Under the pieces are notes generated by a model. It ran no database searches. It saw only the letters and a list, made by a program, of their open reading frames with translations, and was not told where the DNA came from. The position numbers and the translations under genes are program-made. From NCBI RefSeq assembly GCF_904849725.1, contig NC_058520.1, positions 401,463,993 through 401,527,992 of the forward strand: a stretch of DNA of 64,000 nucleotides, in the 5' to 3' direction. Of the stretch, positions 1 to 10,031 are shown piece after piece; the first letter of the stretch is position 1, and each line of letters begins with the position of its first letter. This stretch comes from Hordeum vulgare subsp. vulgare (taxonomy: Eukaryota; Streptophyta; Magnoliopsida; Poales; Poaceae).

Positions 1-788
1 GGGTTCTTCATAGACATCGACGACGACGAGTAGCTGGTGTCCCAGCTACGATCTGGCCCTACGTCGGCTCTGTAGTATAGTCAGGCCATGTGCCTTCTAG
101 TTGCTCTGTCTGTACCCAGACAGTTTATAACTCTTCCGCTGGCTTGTATTGTGTGACTGATATTATGGGTCGTGAGACCCTTAATGTGTAATAATATGTG
201 TGTGGCTCTTCCGAGCCTCTTAAATAAAGCTTGTATGTTTATGGTTATGTTGTGATGCCATCGATGTATCTATACATATCGGTATGCCATGCGTACGTAT
301 GTCTTACTTGATATGTATGGGGTTCGAATACCTAGTCGTGAACTTTAGTAGCACTCCTTACAAGGAAATGCCCCTTTGTGATCCAACGAGCCCTGGTAGT
401 TCGCTACTGCTCCGGACACATTGGTTGACCGGCATGTGTCCTTCTTAGCTGCTGTGTCTGTCCCCTTTGGGGAAATGTCACGCGACGTAATGGAGTCCTT
501 GTAGCTTGCTACGACTCGTCTACGTTCGTTGATGACCGACACCTGCTTTGTTGGGTCATGTATGCCTGTCCTTGTGCGGAACTGCCACTTTGGTTTATGA
601 CTAGACATGTCGATCCGGGTTCTTTGACATTGGAATGCTAGCGACACTATCGCATACGTGAGTCAAAAGACGCAAACGGTCCCGACTAAGGTAAGGCTGC
701 AGCCGTGGAGTTAACCGTGCGTGAGACCACAAAGGGATGCGATGTGTTACAGGCTGGATTCCTATGGCTTAGGATCGGGGTCCCGACA
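1..788 (+). repeat. 3'-terminal 788 bp of element 1 5' LTR
   Basis: Near-identical to 8219-9006, with 8 substitutions counted by eye. It ends in cccgaca directly before the PBS. The first ~3.36 kb of this LTR lie left of the window. A strong splice-donor-like site (AAG|GTAAGG) falls at 690/691. Confidence 0.93.
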
Positions 789-1227
789 GCGTTGGTATCA
801 GAGCCTGACTGACTTTAGGATTACTAAGCCAAACTGGTCGAAGTTGAGTCTAGAATTGCTTTAGTTATATATAAGGGAATTGTTTGTGGAAGGGAACGTA
901 ACACTCTTGTTCTCTTCTCAAGGTATTCTATTCTGGTCATCCTCGTCTTTTCTGCGGGAATTAAGGACTAGGTTACTCATCTTCTCCTAGTTTCGGATTT
1001 TTGATCGATAGATTATAGGACTGCGGGTCGAGAGATATTGGGTTTCTTTTATTCCTAGGAAGCAGGAAGTAAGTTTGATGATCAGAGAGTTGAACTTGAT
1101 AGTTGAGTGGTGACGCTATTTCATTTTTGGGTTGTCTCAAAATTTGTTTTTGAGCATTTACAGCCGTTATGCTGCCCAATTTTGCATTCAGAGCTCTAAT
1201 GCTTTCTGCATTACTCTCTATTTACAG
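691..1227 (+). other. Putative leader intron(s) of element 1
   Basis: A consensus donor AAG|GTAAGG lies at 690/691 in the LTR, and a weaker one (AAG|GTATTC) at 922/923. A pyrimidine-rich acceptor tatttacag ends at 1227, immediately before the ATG of the upstream ORF. A second acceptor-like string, tttgtttgtcag, ends at 2343, one base before the gag ATG at 2345. Splicing from either donor to either acceptor would bring ORF0 or gag close to the cap. Spliced gag RNA is known for the BARE copia family; for this gypsy family it is inference. Confidence 0.3.
793..804 (+). other. Primer-binding site, initiator tRNA-Met
   Basis: TGGTATCAGAGC lies 4 bp after the LTR end and is complementary to the 3' end of plant initiator tRNA-Met. 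This is the usual primer of chromoviruses and of copia elements. Confidence 0.92.
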
Positions 1228-2001
1228 ATGCCTGGCCGTCCTTCTCGTCAGGTGGTACGTCTGACCAGGTGCATTGATGTACCGGGTCATACGGCCATGC
1301 TGGTCAGGATGATGTCGGTGTGCGGTTACCGCTGGTACCCCGAGTACACAGTGGAGGAACAGTACCGAGACTTCAACCAGAGCCAGTACATCTGCACTGT
1401 TAGGGTATTTCCAGACTACCCTGGAGCGGAGAAGCCAATCCATTGGTCCTATGGGTTGGGAGTCACTGTTGACATGGCAGTACAAGATGCTGCCTATTCA
1501 ATGCTGACTATTATGAGAGCGAGACATGCACTGTTGCAGAATTCAGAGTTCTGCTATGTTCCGGCCTCTCAGTCTGGCGAAGAGGGATACCTCAGTGGAG
1601 TCTATTTTGATTCATCTATGGAGGATCCACTTCTGCAGACCACTGTTGAGATGCTAGAGAACAGAGACAGGGATGCTCGTGCTCTCCGCATGGAGCTTTA
1701 CGCTACCCGTGCCCGCCTGTGGACAGCTTTGACGCAGCTGGCACCGGTAGTCCAGACAGGGTATGGAGAGATGGAGATGTTGAACCCTGTTAGGACCCAT
1801 CTTCCGGCCCACGTTGACTGGCCAGCTATAGGAGGAGTCACACCTCTTCGGGGACCCCTCTTACCACCAGTCAGGGGACCAAGGCCACATCCGTGTCCCT
1901 ATGGATCCCAGGGATCTCAGGCTAGAGTGTTTCCTGATCCGCAGGTTGAGCTTCCAGGTCATGGAGGTAATCTCTATGAGATGTTCTATGCGGATGCCTG
2001 A
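1228..2001 (+). CDS. ORF0: extra protein upstream of gag in element 1, unknown function
   Basis: An intact 257-codon ORF from ATG 1228 (MPGRPSRQVV...) to TGA 2001. The open frame extends up to 1132, but ATG 1228 directly follows an acceptor-like tatttacag and starts a basic N-terminus, so I prefer it. I recognise no named family. Residues ~26-95 run as a short helix, a P-x-Y strand (YPEYTVEEQY), a strand with alternating hydrophobics (YICTVRVFP), a turn ending YGLGVT, and a helix with AVQDAAYSML. That order resembles a double-stranded-RNA-binding domain, but the lysine-rich loop typical of dsRBDs is not obvious. The C-terminal third is Pro/Gly rich. It lies in the same orientation as gag, 343 bp upstream of the gag ATG at 2345. 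Long-LTR grass gypsy elements can carry extra ORFs between LTR and gag; the role of this one is unknown. Confidence 0.6.
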   Translation: MPGRPSRQVVRLTRCIDVPGHTAMLVRMMSVCGYRWYPEYTVEEQYRDFNQSQYICTVRVFPDYPGAEKPIHWSYGLGVTVDMAVQDAAYSMLTIMRARHALLQNSEFCYVPASQSGEEGYLSGVYFDSSMEDPLLQTTVEMLENRDRDARALRMELYATRARLWTALTQLAPVVQTGYGEMEMLNPVRTHLPAHVDWPAIGGVTPLRGPLLPPVRGPRPHPCPYGSQGSQARVFPDPQVELPGHGGNLYEMFYADA

Positions 2002-2326
2002 GCTGTGAGCGGAAGGATAGTATGGTAGTAGCCGTACGTTCACAGTCCTGTGTGACTTGTGGAGTATGGTAGTAATGTGAAACGAATTCCGGAGGCCTAG
2101 ATAAATAATGTATAGGAAGTTTGTAAGCCTCTGATGAGTAGTTCCACCATTTCAGTAGTTTGCTCTTCGAGTAAGTTTGTACTGAACTATGTAAGGGTGT
2201 CTATGAACCATGTTGTATATATAGCAGTTGCTTGTTACCATGTTGTTCGGATATTCATTTCCGCATTCCGTGTGTTCAGTACATTCTTAATCCATAGCTA
2301 GTAATGATATGATATTGGTCTAAGCT
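2002..2326 (+). other. Spacer between ORF0 and gag
   Basis: AT-rich, without an ORF. The end (2325-2344) reads as a pyrimidine-rich acceptor-like tract before the gag ATG at 2345. Nothing else recognised. Confidence 0.5.
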
Positions 2327-3769
2327 ATGAGTTTGTTTGTCAGGATGGTGTTCACCAGGTTGAACCGTGCCCCAGCTCATGAGCAAGGTGAGGGTAGTCA
2401 AGCGTCGCAGGAAGACCTGCCTCACCCACCTTCTCTGGTAGAAGTGATGCTTGAGGCAGAAAGAAACAAAAGGGAGACCAACCGACTGCTAGAGCGTATT
2501 GAGCAGAATACGGCTCGACAGCCTAGGAATGCTGCAGTATCCCTCAATGACTTTGTGAAGCTGAACCCTCCAAAGTTTCATCATTCCATCGATCCCCTCG
2601 ACGCTGATGACTGGCTGTGCAGCATTTCACGCAAGATTCGCTCGGCAAATGTATCTGAAGCCGACAAGGTGACCTTCGCGACGTATTTCCTGGAGGGACC
2701 CGCCAATCTGTGGTGGGAGAATTTTGAAGCTATGCGTCCCGCTGAACCAGTGGCCACATGGGCAGACTTCATTGCAGCTTTTCGTCTGCACCACATCCCA
2801 GAGGGTCTGATGGACAGAAAGAGAGAGGAGTTATGTGCCTTCACTCAGGGCAAGTTGTCCGTGGATGCCTATAGCCGCGAGTTTGGTAACCTCGCCCGCT
2901 ATGCAACAGAGGAGGTGTCTACTGACGCCAAGAAGCAAGCAAGATTCCGTAAGGGTCTGAGCCCTGAGCTCCGTCGAGATCTGCGCCTCCATGAGTGTGC
3001 AAGCTTTCAAGCCCTGGTCAACAAAGCGATCAGTGCGGAGACTGGTCATACTGACTTCGAAGCCACAAGGAAGCACTCCCGTGACTTTGGCTCGTCTTCT
3101 GGTTCCGCGTTTTCAAAACGCAGGCTGTGGGTTCCAAACAGTTCTCTACCGCCAAGATACACTCCGAGGCCATCCTATGTGGCGCCTCAGACGAATCAGG
3201 CCAACCCTCCAGCAAAAGCTTATGGTGGTCCAGCTGGCAATGCTGCACCACGTGCCAACCAGGTGATATGCTACAAGTGTGGAGAACCAGGGCATTATTC
3301 CCGTGAGTGTCCTCAGAATGTGGGTGCCAAGCAACCCAGAAAGTCTGTCGGGCAGGCCAAGTCGGGCAAAGCGTTTTATGTGAAGCCTACTCTTAAGGAT
3401 CAAATTATAGCTGGCCAAAAGCGTGACAAGGGTATATCACGGATCAAGGAGAATATTTTTAGCGGAAACGCTAAAGAATTTTCCATGAATGATCAATTTG
3501 TGGTGTTCTTCCAGAGTCGTTTAGTGGTTCCTAAGAACCCACATCTAAGGCAGTTAATCCTTAAGGAGGCTCATGATTCTCCTCTCACCATTCATCCCGG
3601 TAGTACTAAGATGTATCAGGACCTACGCCAGAGGTTCTGGTGGACTAGGATGAAGAGAGAAATTGCTGAGTTCGTTGCTAACTGCGACGTTTGTCGTCGA
3701 GTTAAGGCAGAACATCAAAGGCCTGCTGGCACCCTTCAACCTTTAGCTATTCCTGAAGAAATGGGATAA
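2327..3769 (+). pseudogene. Element 1 gag fused in frame to integrase N-terminus (PR, RT, RNase H deleted)
   Basis: A 480-codon frame; the likely true start is ATG 2345 (MVFTRLN). Residues ~70-250 form a retrotransposon Gag capsid domain (DPLDADDWL, FLEGPANLWW, FRLHHIPEG). A CCHC zinc knuckle lies at 315-328 (CYKCGEPGHYSREC). Just after it, from about residue 352, the protein continues as the integrase zinc-binding region: H416, H423, C453, C456 (HPGSTKMYQDLRQRFWW, CDVCRRVKAEHQRP). Protease, RT and RNase H should lie between, so a deletion of roughly 2 kb near 3380-3420 joined the two in frame. The frame ends after PEEMG because two bases are missing near 3757-3761 relative to the conserved PEWKWDK-type segment; the integrase resumes in another frame at 3777. 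If translated, the product would be a Gag-integrase fusion without the catalytic core. Confidence 0.85.
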
Positions 3770-3776
3770 AGTTAGC

Positions 3777-4874
3777 ATGGATTTCATTACCGGATTTCCC
3801 AAGACCAAGAAAGGAAACAATGCTATCTTTGTGGTCATTGACCGTCTTTCCAAAGTGGCTCATTTTCTTCCTGTTCGCGAGAGTATAACAGCTAGCCAGC
3901 TAGCGGAGTTATATATCTCTCGAATAGTGTCTCTTCATGGTGTTCCCCTGGAAATTATCTCGGACCGTGGAAGTATCTTTACTTCTCGCTTCTGGGAAAG
4001 TTTTCAGAATGCCATGGGGACTCACTTATCTTTTAGCACTGCTTTCCATCCCCAGTCAAGTGGTCAAGTAGAAAGAGTGAATCAAATCCTAGAAGAAATG
4101 CTCCGAGCTTGTGTTATTTCGTTCGGTATGAATTGGGAGAAGTGCCTTCCATTCGCCGAATTCGCTTATAACAATAGTTATCAATCAAGCTTGGGCAAAG
4201 CCCCTTTTGAAGTTCTCTATGGACGAAGATGTCGAACACCTCTTAATTGGTCAGAAACCGGAGAGAGGCAACTCTTTGGCCCGGACATGATCCAGGATGC
4301 AGAAGAGCAGGTTCGCATTATTCATGAAAAGTTGAAAACAGCCCAGTCTCGTCAAAAGAGCCAATATGATCGTCATCATAAGGCTGTGACCTTTGAAGTT
4401 GACGAGAAGTCTTATCTTCGGGTTACACCTTTGAAGGGTACCCATCGTTTCGGTATCAAGGGCAAGTTGGCTCCTCGTTACATTGGACCTTTTCGCATTC
4501 TTGCCAAACGAGGAGAAGTTGCCTACCAGTTGGAACTTCCTCCGCATCTTTCCAAAGTTCATGATGTTTTCCACGTCTCGCAACTCAGGCGTTGCTTTTA
4601 GGATCCTATCCGTGAAGTGGACCACGAAACGCTTGATCTCCAAGATAACCTTTCTTACCGAGAATACCCCGTGCGTATTCTTGATCAAGCTGAGCGTACC
4701 ACTCGACGTCGAAATCTCAAGTTTCTTAAAGTTCAATGGTCAAATCATTCTGAAAAGGAGGCAACTTGGGAAAGAGAGGATCGTCTCCGACTTGAATATC
4801 CTGCGTTATTCCCGACGACTTCTAAATCTCGGGACGAGATTCTTTTGAGTGGGGGTGAGTTGTCACATCCCTAA
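3777..4874 (+). pseudogene. Element 1 integrase core plus chromodomain-like tail
   Basis: Continues the integrase after a 2-bp frameshift. The DDE residues are present: D2 (MDFITGFP), D63 (ISDRGSIFT) and E99 (PQSSGQVERVNQ). The C-terminal GPY-like region reads KLAPRYIGPFRI, followed by LSKVHDVFHVSQLRRCF. A TAG at 4599-4601 interrupts the frame. The same frame then continues to TAA 4872-4874 with a chromodomain-like tail at ~4666-4810 (PVRILDQAER, FLKVQWSNHSEKEATWE, LEYPALF). The stop codon lies inside the 3' LTR, 11-14 bp past its start. The tail is the chromovirus hallmark thought to guide integration to heterochromatin. Two lesions (2-bp deletion, nonsense codon) make it a pseudogene. Confidence 0.87.
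4847..4860 (+). other. Polypurine tract of element 1
   Basis: gagtgggggtgagt lies directly before the 3' LTR start TGTCACATCC. It is the expected plus-strand primer. Confidence 0.8.
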
Positions 4875-7800
4875 ACCTTAAGCTAGATAGCATTGTGCTC
4901 ATGTCTTCTTTGCATTTGCATCCAAGAAGTTCCAACAAAAACAACAAAGTGGCAAAGGAAAAACTCTAAACCCTAGCCACCATTTCAATTAAAGGAAAAT
5001 TCAACTAGTTCAAAATCAATGAACCCAAAATGGCCTCAAGAAATGTTCAAACTTTCTGATAAATCATGAAAATAAATGAGCATTAGAGAAAACTATTTTC
5101 TTGACACTTTAAGCATTTTAAATAAATGCAAAAGCCACTAGTTTCAAATTTAAAAATTTGAAATCAGAAACTATAATTTTCCAAAAATGTTGAAAGTCTT
5201 GGAAATGAGTGGGGATATTATAACAAATATTTTAGGAGGTCAAAATTAGTTTTTACTTTTTGTTTTGGAGCTGAAATAATTAGCAAAGCAATAAATAGAA
5301 AACAGAAAAAAAAAGCAGAAGAAAAAGGAAAAGACTTACCTGACGCCCAAGCCAGGCCCAGCCCATCTCGCCGCTCGTCCCCTTCCCCGCGCCAGTAGGC
5401 AGCAGGAGGTGGCCGCTGCCTCCTCCGGCGCGGCCACGCACCTGCGTGCCTGCCTGGCCGCCGGTTCGCGCTGGCGACGACGGGGATAAGCTCCCCAGAG
5501 CCTCCCCTATCCATTCCCCGCCTCGGTTCTTCCCCTCCGCCCGGATCCCCTCCTTCTCCCTGCTGCCGCCATTAGAGCCGAGCTCGAGCTCGAGCTGGCC
5601 GTGCCCCTGGCCATACGATCTCCTCCGTGAGCACGCCATTAGCTCCGCCTCGTCGCCCTGGTCGTCTCTGCAGAAGCCGAAGTCCCCTCGAGCCCTGCAA
5701 CGCCGTCGTCTTCTTCCTCCGGCCGCCGGACCTCTCCTGTCGATTCGTCGCCCTCAGGCCTTCCCCGAGCCGTCTGAGCTCTTCTCTGCACTCCCTGTGA
5801 GCATGCGGTGGTTTTCTCTAAGCTTTCCCCCTCGATCCCCTCCTCTAGCCCTAGTTTCACCGGAGCCCGACGAGCACCGCCGCTGCCGCTCGTCGCCGGT
5901 AACCCTCCGATGTCCAGCTCGTCCTCCCGTGAGCACCAGAAGCTCCAGGACGACGCGTAGATGCCGTAGCAGCTAAGATCTAAGCGTGGATCCCTCTGAT
6001 TCAGAGCCCCCGACGACGCCCGAGCTTCGGCCGCCGCTCCGGCTCGTCGCCGACGCCTCTTCCGGCGATCCTAGCCTCCCTAGTTGGTCCTGCCAGATCG
6101 GCCACTTCGCGAGCTTGCTTTAGTTGCCAACCGCGTGCGTTTTCGTGCGGTGCAGCGCCGTCTAGGTCGCCTCCGGCGAGCCCTCCGCCGCGGGTTTGGT
6201 CGCCGGCGACCACCCTCCGGTGGCCGTCGACGTGGCCGGCCATTAGGGCCTAATCGCCCTCCTCTGAGTCGCTGACACAGGGCCCCACGCCTGGTCAAAC
6301 CCCAATTAGGGGATGGTCAGCGTGGGATTAGTCCCAGAGAGACTGACCAGTGGGGCCCCCCTGTCAGGTTTGACCTGCACAGGTCGGCTGACCTGCTAAC
6401 GTCAGCCTGATGCAATAAATGGAATTTCCAGTATAAAAATAATTCAGGAAATTGCTAAAAATTGCAAAAATCATAGAAATTAATCTGTAACTCCAATGAA
6501 AATAATTTATATATGAAAAAGTATCAGAAAAATTCAAGGATTATGATTATGCTGTTTTCAACTATGTTTGAAAAAGTTACAGAACCCTAAATTGTGAAAT
6601 AAGGAATAATTCAATTCTTTTAATCACTTTATAAATGGAATTTGCAAAAATATCCAAATTTCATTATAAATGCAATGAGCACACACTGCCCTAGATGTAA
6701 ATCAGTACCATAACATGACATTTCATGCATGTTAACATTAGGTTGATCTGAGCATCAGGTCGAATCAATTAAACCGGTATCCGGGAATACCCGTTTGAAT
6801 TGCTATTCGAATGTGATTCAAATCAACTCTAAACCTAAAACATCTTGATTATAATAACTTATCAATTTGCATTCTCATGCCATGCTCATGCATCATTTTG
6901 ATTGCATATGATTGTTATTGAATGTTGCCGTTCATTTCGGTAGGCTCCGCACCCTCGGATTCCACCGAATATCCGTCCGACGGATATTGTTCCTCCTCTG
7001 AGCAACAAGGCAAGCACCCTTTTTGATCATCCCGATAACACCTATGTTCTTGCTCCTGCACCTATTTAATGCATTAGGATCAAATGCTTCAACTGCTTTT
7101 GCCACGATAGTTGGACCCACTTCCTTTGCATGACTTAACCTTGTCACAGTAAATAGCCGAACCTTGCAACCTAGCATACCTGGTAGTTGCTTGAGCTATG
7201 ATGTGCCTTATCCTGCTATGCATGCTATGCTTAGAGTTGTGTATGGTCTGTCATCTGGGAGATGAACAGAAATGTGGAATGTGTTCGGTAAGCAAAGGTC
7301 GTGTGTCGAACTTCATTTGGTAAAGGTACCGGTGAAAGGCTGTGTAGGAGTACATGGCGGGTTGTTTCATTGGAACAGTCCTTAGGAACCGAGTTCCGTA
7401 TATGTAATCCAAGACTAGATACTACCACATGCTGGGCCCTGAAATATGACCCCGCTTGGCCTATTAATCGCGTAGTACTCGGTCCAGGAGTTGCAAGTAG
7501 TTTCTGGTGTTTATAGAAATGCTGGAGGCCGTGCATGGTGCTGACCTGAGAGGTGGACCGTGATGCGGTAGGCAGTGGCACGGTGTACCAAGTGGCACCC
7601 GGATGGTGGGCTTGGGAACCCTGCGCACATCGTTTGAGGCCGTGGCGGAAACCTCGGCCGGACTTCCGTACGGGTTACTCTCAGATAGGCGATAAACCTG
7701 GACTAGGTACTAGTGTGGTTAACGGTCGTGGCCGATTCCCTCGCTGGGCTTCCGCTTGAAGGTTGCCGAGGTGCATGACGTGCACATGGCGATAAGTGGC

Positions 7801-9006
7801 GGGAGAGTGTGTGACGAAGTACACTCCTGCAGGGTTATGAACTATTCGAATAGCCGCGTCCGCGGATATGGACTACTTGGAGGCATATGTTGTTCATAGA
7901 TAACTTCAATGGCTACTCCTAAAATTGTCAAGATAAGCGTGAGTGTCGTGGACGGCATTTCCATATGGAGACGGAATGATTCCACGATAGTGTATTGTTG
8001 TGGTGTTAGTGGACTCGTGTGCGAGAAATCAAGTTGTCAAAACTAATTTCAAAAGCAAGTTGTCTAGCCACGAGTCAAATGCTGGCTACCCGCATGAAAC
8101 CCCACAATACCTTCTTGATACCTTGCATGAGTAGTTAGCCATCCTAAAGTCTTGCTGAGTACCTTCGTACTCATGTTTTCTTAATAATGTTGCAGAGGTT
8201 GCTAATGACCCTAATGGAGGGTTCTTCGTAGACATCGACGACGACGAGTAGCTGGTGTCCCAGCTACGATCTGGCCCTACGTCGGCTTTGTAGTATAGTC
8301 AGGCCATGTGCCTTCTAGTTGCTCTGTCTGTACCGAGACAGTTTATAACTCTTCCGCTGGCTTGTATTGTGTGACTGATATTATGGGTCGTGAGACCCTT
8401 AATGTGTAATAATATGTGTGTGGCTCTTCCGAGCCTCTTAAATAAAGCTTGTATGTTTATGGTTATGTTGTGATGCCATCAATGTATCTATACATATCGG
8501 TATGCCATGCGTACGTGTGTCTTACTTGATATGTATGGGGTTCGAATACCTAGTCGTGAACTTTAGTAGCACTCCTTACAAGGAAATGCCCCTTTGTGAT
8601 CCAACGAGCCTTGGTAGTTCGCTACTGCTCCGGACACATTGGTTGACCGGCATGTGTCCTTCTTAGCTGCTGTGTCTGTCCCCTTTGGGGAAATGTCACG
8701 CGACGTAATGGAGTCCTTGTAGCTTGCTACGACTCGTCTATGTTCGTTGATGACCGACACCTGCTTTGTTGGGTCATGTATGCCTGTCCTTGTGCGGAAC
8801 TGCCACTTTGGTTTATGACTAGACATGTCGATCCGGGTTCTTTGACATTGGAATGCTAGCGACACTATCGCATACGTGAGTCAAAAGACGCAAACGGTCC
8901 CGGCTAAGGTAAGGCTGCAGCCGTGGAGTTAACCGTGCGTGAGACCACAAAGGGATGCGATGTGTTACAGGCTGGATTCCTATGGCTTAGGATCGGGGTC
9001 CCGACA
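4861..9006 (+). repeat. Element 1 3' LTR (4146 bp)
   Basis: Starts TGTCACATCC after the PPT and ends GGGTCCCGACA, matching the end of the 5' LTR at 788. It includes an AT-rich start, a very GC-rich stretch at ~5340-6290 that opens long spurious frames on both strands, a TATA-like cagtataaaaataa near 6430, and a 3' part with a strong donor-like GTAAGG at 8909. The minus-strand frame at 8563-8865 (its copy in the 5' LTR is 345-647) is an open stretch of LTR, not a gene. Confidence 0.92.
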
Positions 9007-9720
9007 TCATGTTGTTGCCATCAAGGGTAACAAGATGGGCTTTTATCGTAGATATGAGATTGTCCATCTACATCATGCCATCTTGCTTAAGGCGTTACTC
9101 TGTTCTTATGAACTTAATACACTAGATGCATGCTGGATAGCGGTCGACGTGTGGAGTAATAGTAGTAGATGCAGAAAGTATCGGTCTACTTGTTTTGTAC
9201 GTGATGCCTATAGATATAATCATTGCCATAGATGACATCACCACTTTGCGTGGTTCTATGAATTGCTCGACAGTAATTCGTTCACCCACCATCTACTTGC
9301 TTTCATGAGAGAAGCCACTAGTGAACACTACGGCCCCCGGGTCTATTCACAACTATCGTCTCCACTTTCGCTTTTACTTTGCTTTGCTTTCTTTTTGCTT
9401 TCAGTTCTCACTTTGCAAACAATCTATAAGGTATTGACAACCCCTTCATAGCGTTGGGTGCAAGCTCTTTGTGTTTGTGCAGGTACTTGTGACTCGACGT
9501 GCACCTCCCACTGGATCGATACCTTGGTTCTCAAAACTGAGGGAAATACTTACTGCCGCTGTGCTACATCACCCTTTCCTCTTCAAGGGAACACCAACGC
9601 AAGGCTCCAAGGCCGCGGGGAAATCCTTTGCATATTTGCCAAGGAAGTCCCTATAGGCGTAGCCCATGACAGAAGGATTCCTAGCACCGTTGCCAGGGAA
9701 GGTCTGTTGTCGCAGTAGCA
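9007..9720 (+). repeat. 3' part of a Sabrina-like LTR (host of element 1)
   Basis: Reverse-complement homologue of the start of the element 2 LTR (12020 to ~12735), including the shared segment around 9263-9451. It ends gtcgcagtagca at 9720 and is followed by ccccc (9721-9725, possible TSD) and by outer-LTR sequence, with no PBS. It is therefore a solo LTR or a 3' LTR. Its 5' part lies left of the window because element 1 split it. Confidence 0.85.
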
Positions 9721-9725
9721 CCCCC

Positions 9726-10031
9726 CCTGCCTATTTTCTTTTTCTGGTGTGGCTGTGGTGTAGCCGTGTGTGTGTGTGTGGTTGTGTGTGTAGTGTGGTG
9801 TGTGGGTATGAAAGTGGGCCTCTGGACCCACGTGTAATCCAGTGAGGGGGCCCTGGCCACTACGAGGTGGGTCCCCCTCCTTAATATTATTTTTTCCTTG
9901 TTTATTGTATTGCTTGTGTTCTTTTTGTGATATTAGAATTATTTTTCCATTTCTGGAATATGTCCAGATATGGACTTGCCATTTTGGGCAGTGGTCAAAT
10001 AGGGTTAAATTGTGGCGGTGATATTTCCTTT
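9726..10031 (+). repeat. Outer Sukkula-like LTR, piece A
   Basis: No gene. Diverged match to ~32740-32890 of the element 3 LTR: a GT-rich run (9764-9800), a pair of inverted arms ggacccac/gtgggtcc (9829-9881), and an end tgatatttccttt that continues after the insertion at 22376 as ttttggaataattcc. The last five bases (ccttt, 10027-10031) are one TSD copy of the next insertion. Confidence 0.7.

Larger units (their letters stand above)
1..9006 (+). mobile_element. Element 1: long-LTR Ty3/gypsy chromovirus, 5' end outside window
   Basis: Bases 1-788 match 8219-9006 without a net indel, so they are the end of the 5' LTR and the full 3' LTR (4861-9006). Between them lie a primer-binding site, an extra ORF, gag, integrase with a chromodomain-like tail, and a polypurine tract. 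The integrase type, the chromodomain and the initiator-Met PBS place it among chromoviruses, probably the Tekay/Del clade, whose Triticeae members have LTRs of several kb. Protease, RT and RNase H are absent, so the copy is not autonomous. By hand count the overlapping 788 bp of LTR differ at 8 sites (1.0%), which implies a recent insertion, roughly 0.4 million years at 1.3e-8 substitutions per site per year. It sits inside the Sabrina-like LTR that resumes at 9007. The expected TSD (tcatg at 9007-9011) cannot be checked because the left flank lies outside the window. Confidence 0.9.

Noticed and set aside
345..647. Minus-strand 100-codon frame, also at 8563-8865
   Set aside because: It lies in both LTRs of element 1 and is antisense to the element; it is duplicated only because the LTR is. 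No domain.
5218..6298. Several long frames on both strands
   Set aside because: GC-rich part of the element 1 LTR. Frames overlap in all registers and show only Pro/Arg/Ser bias.
9263..9451. Recurring ~62-codon frame (also 12295-12483 and 18873-19061 on the minus strand)
   Set aside because: Recurs only because it is part of a Sabrina-like LTR present three times.
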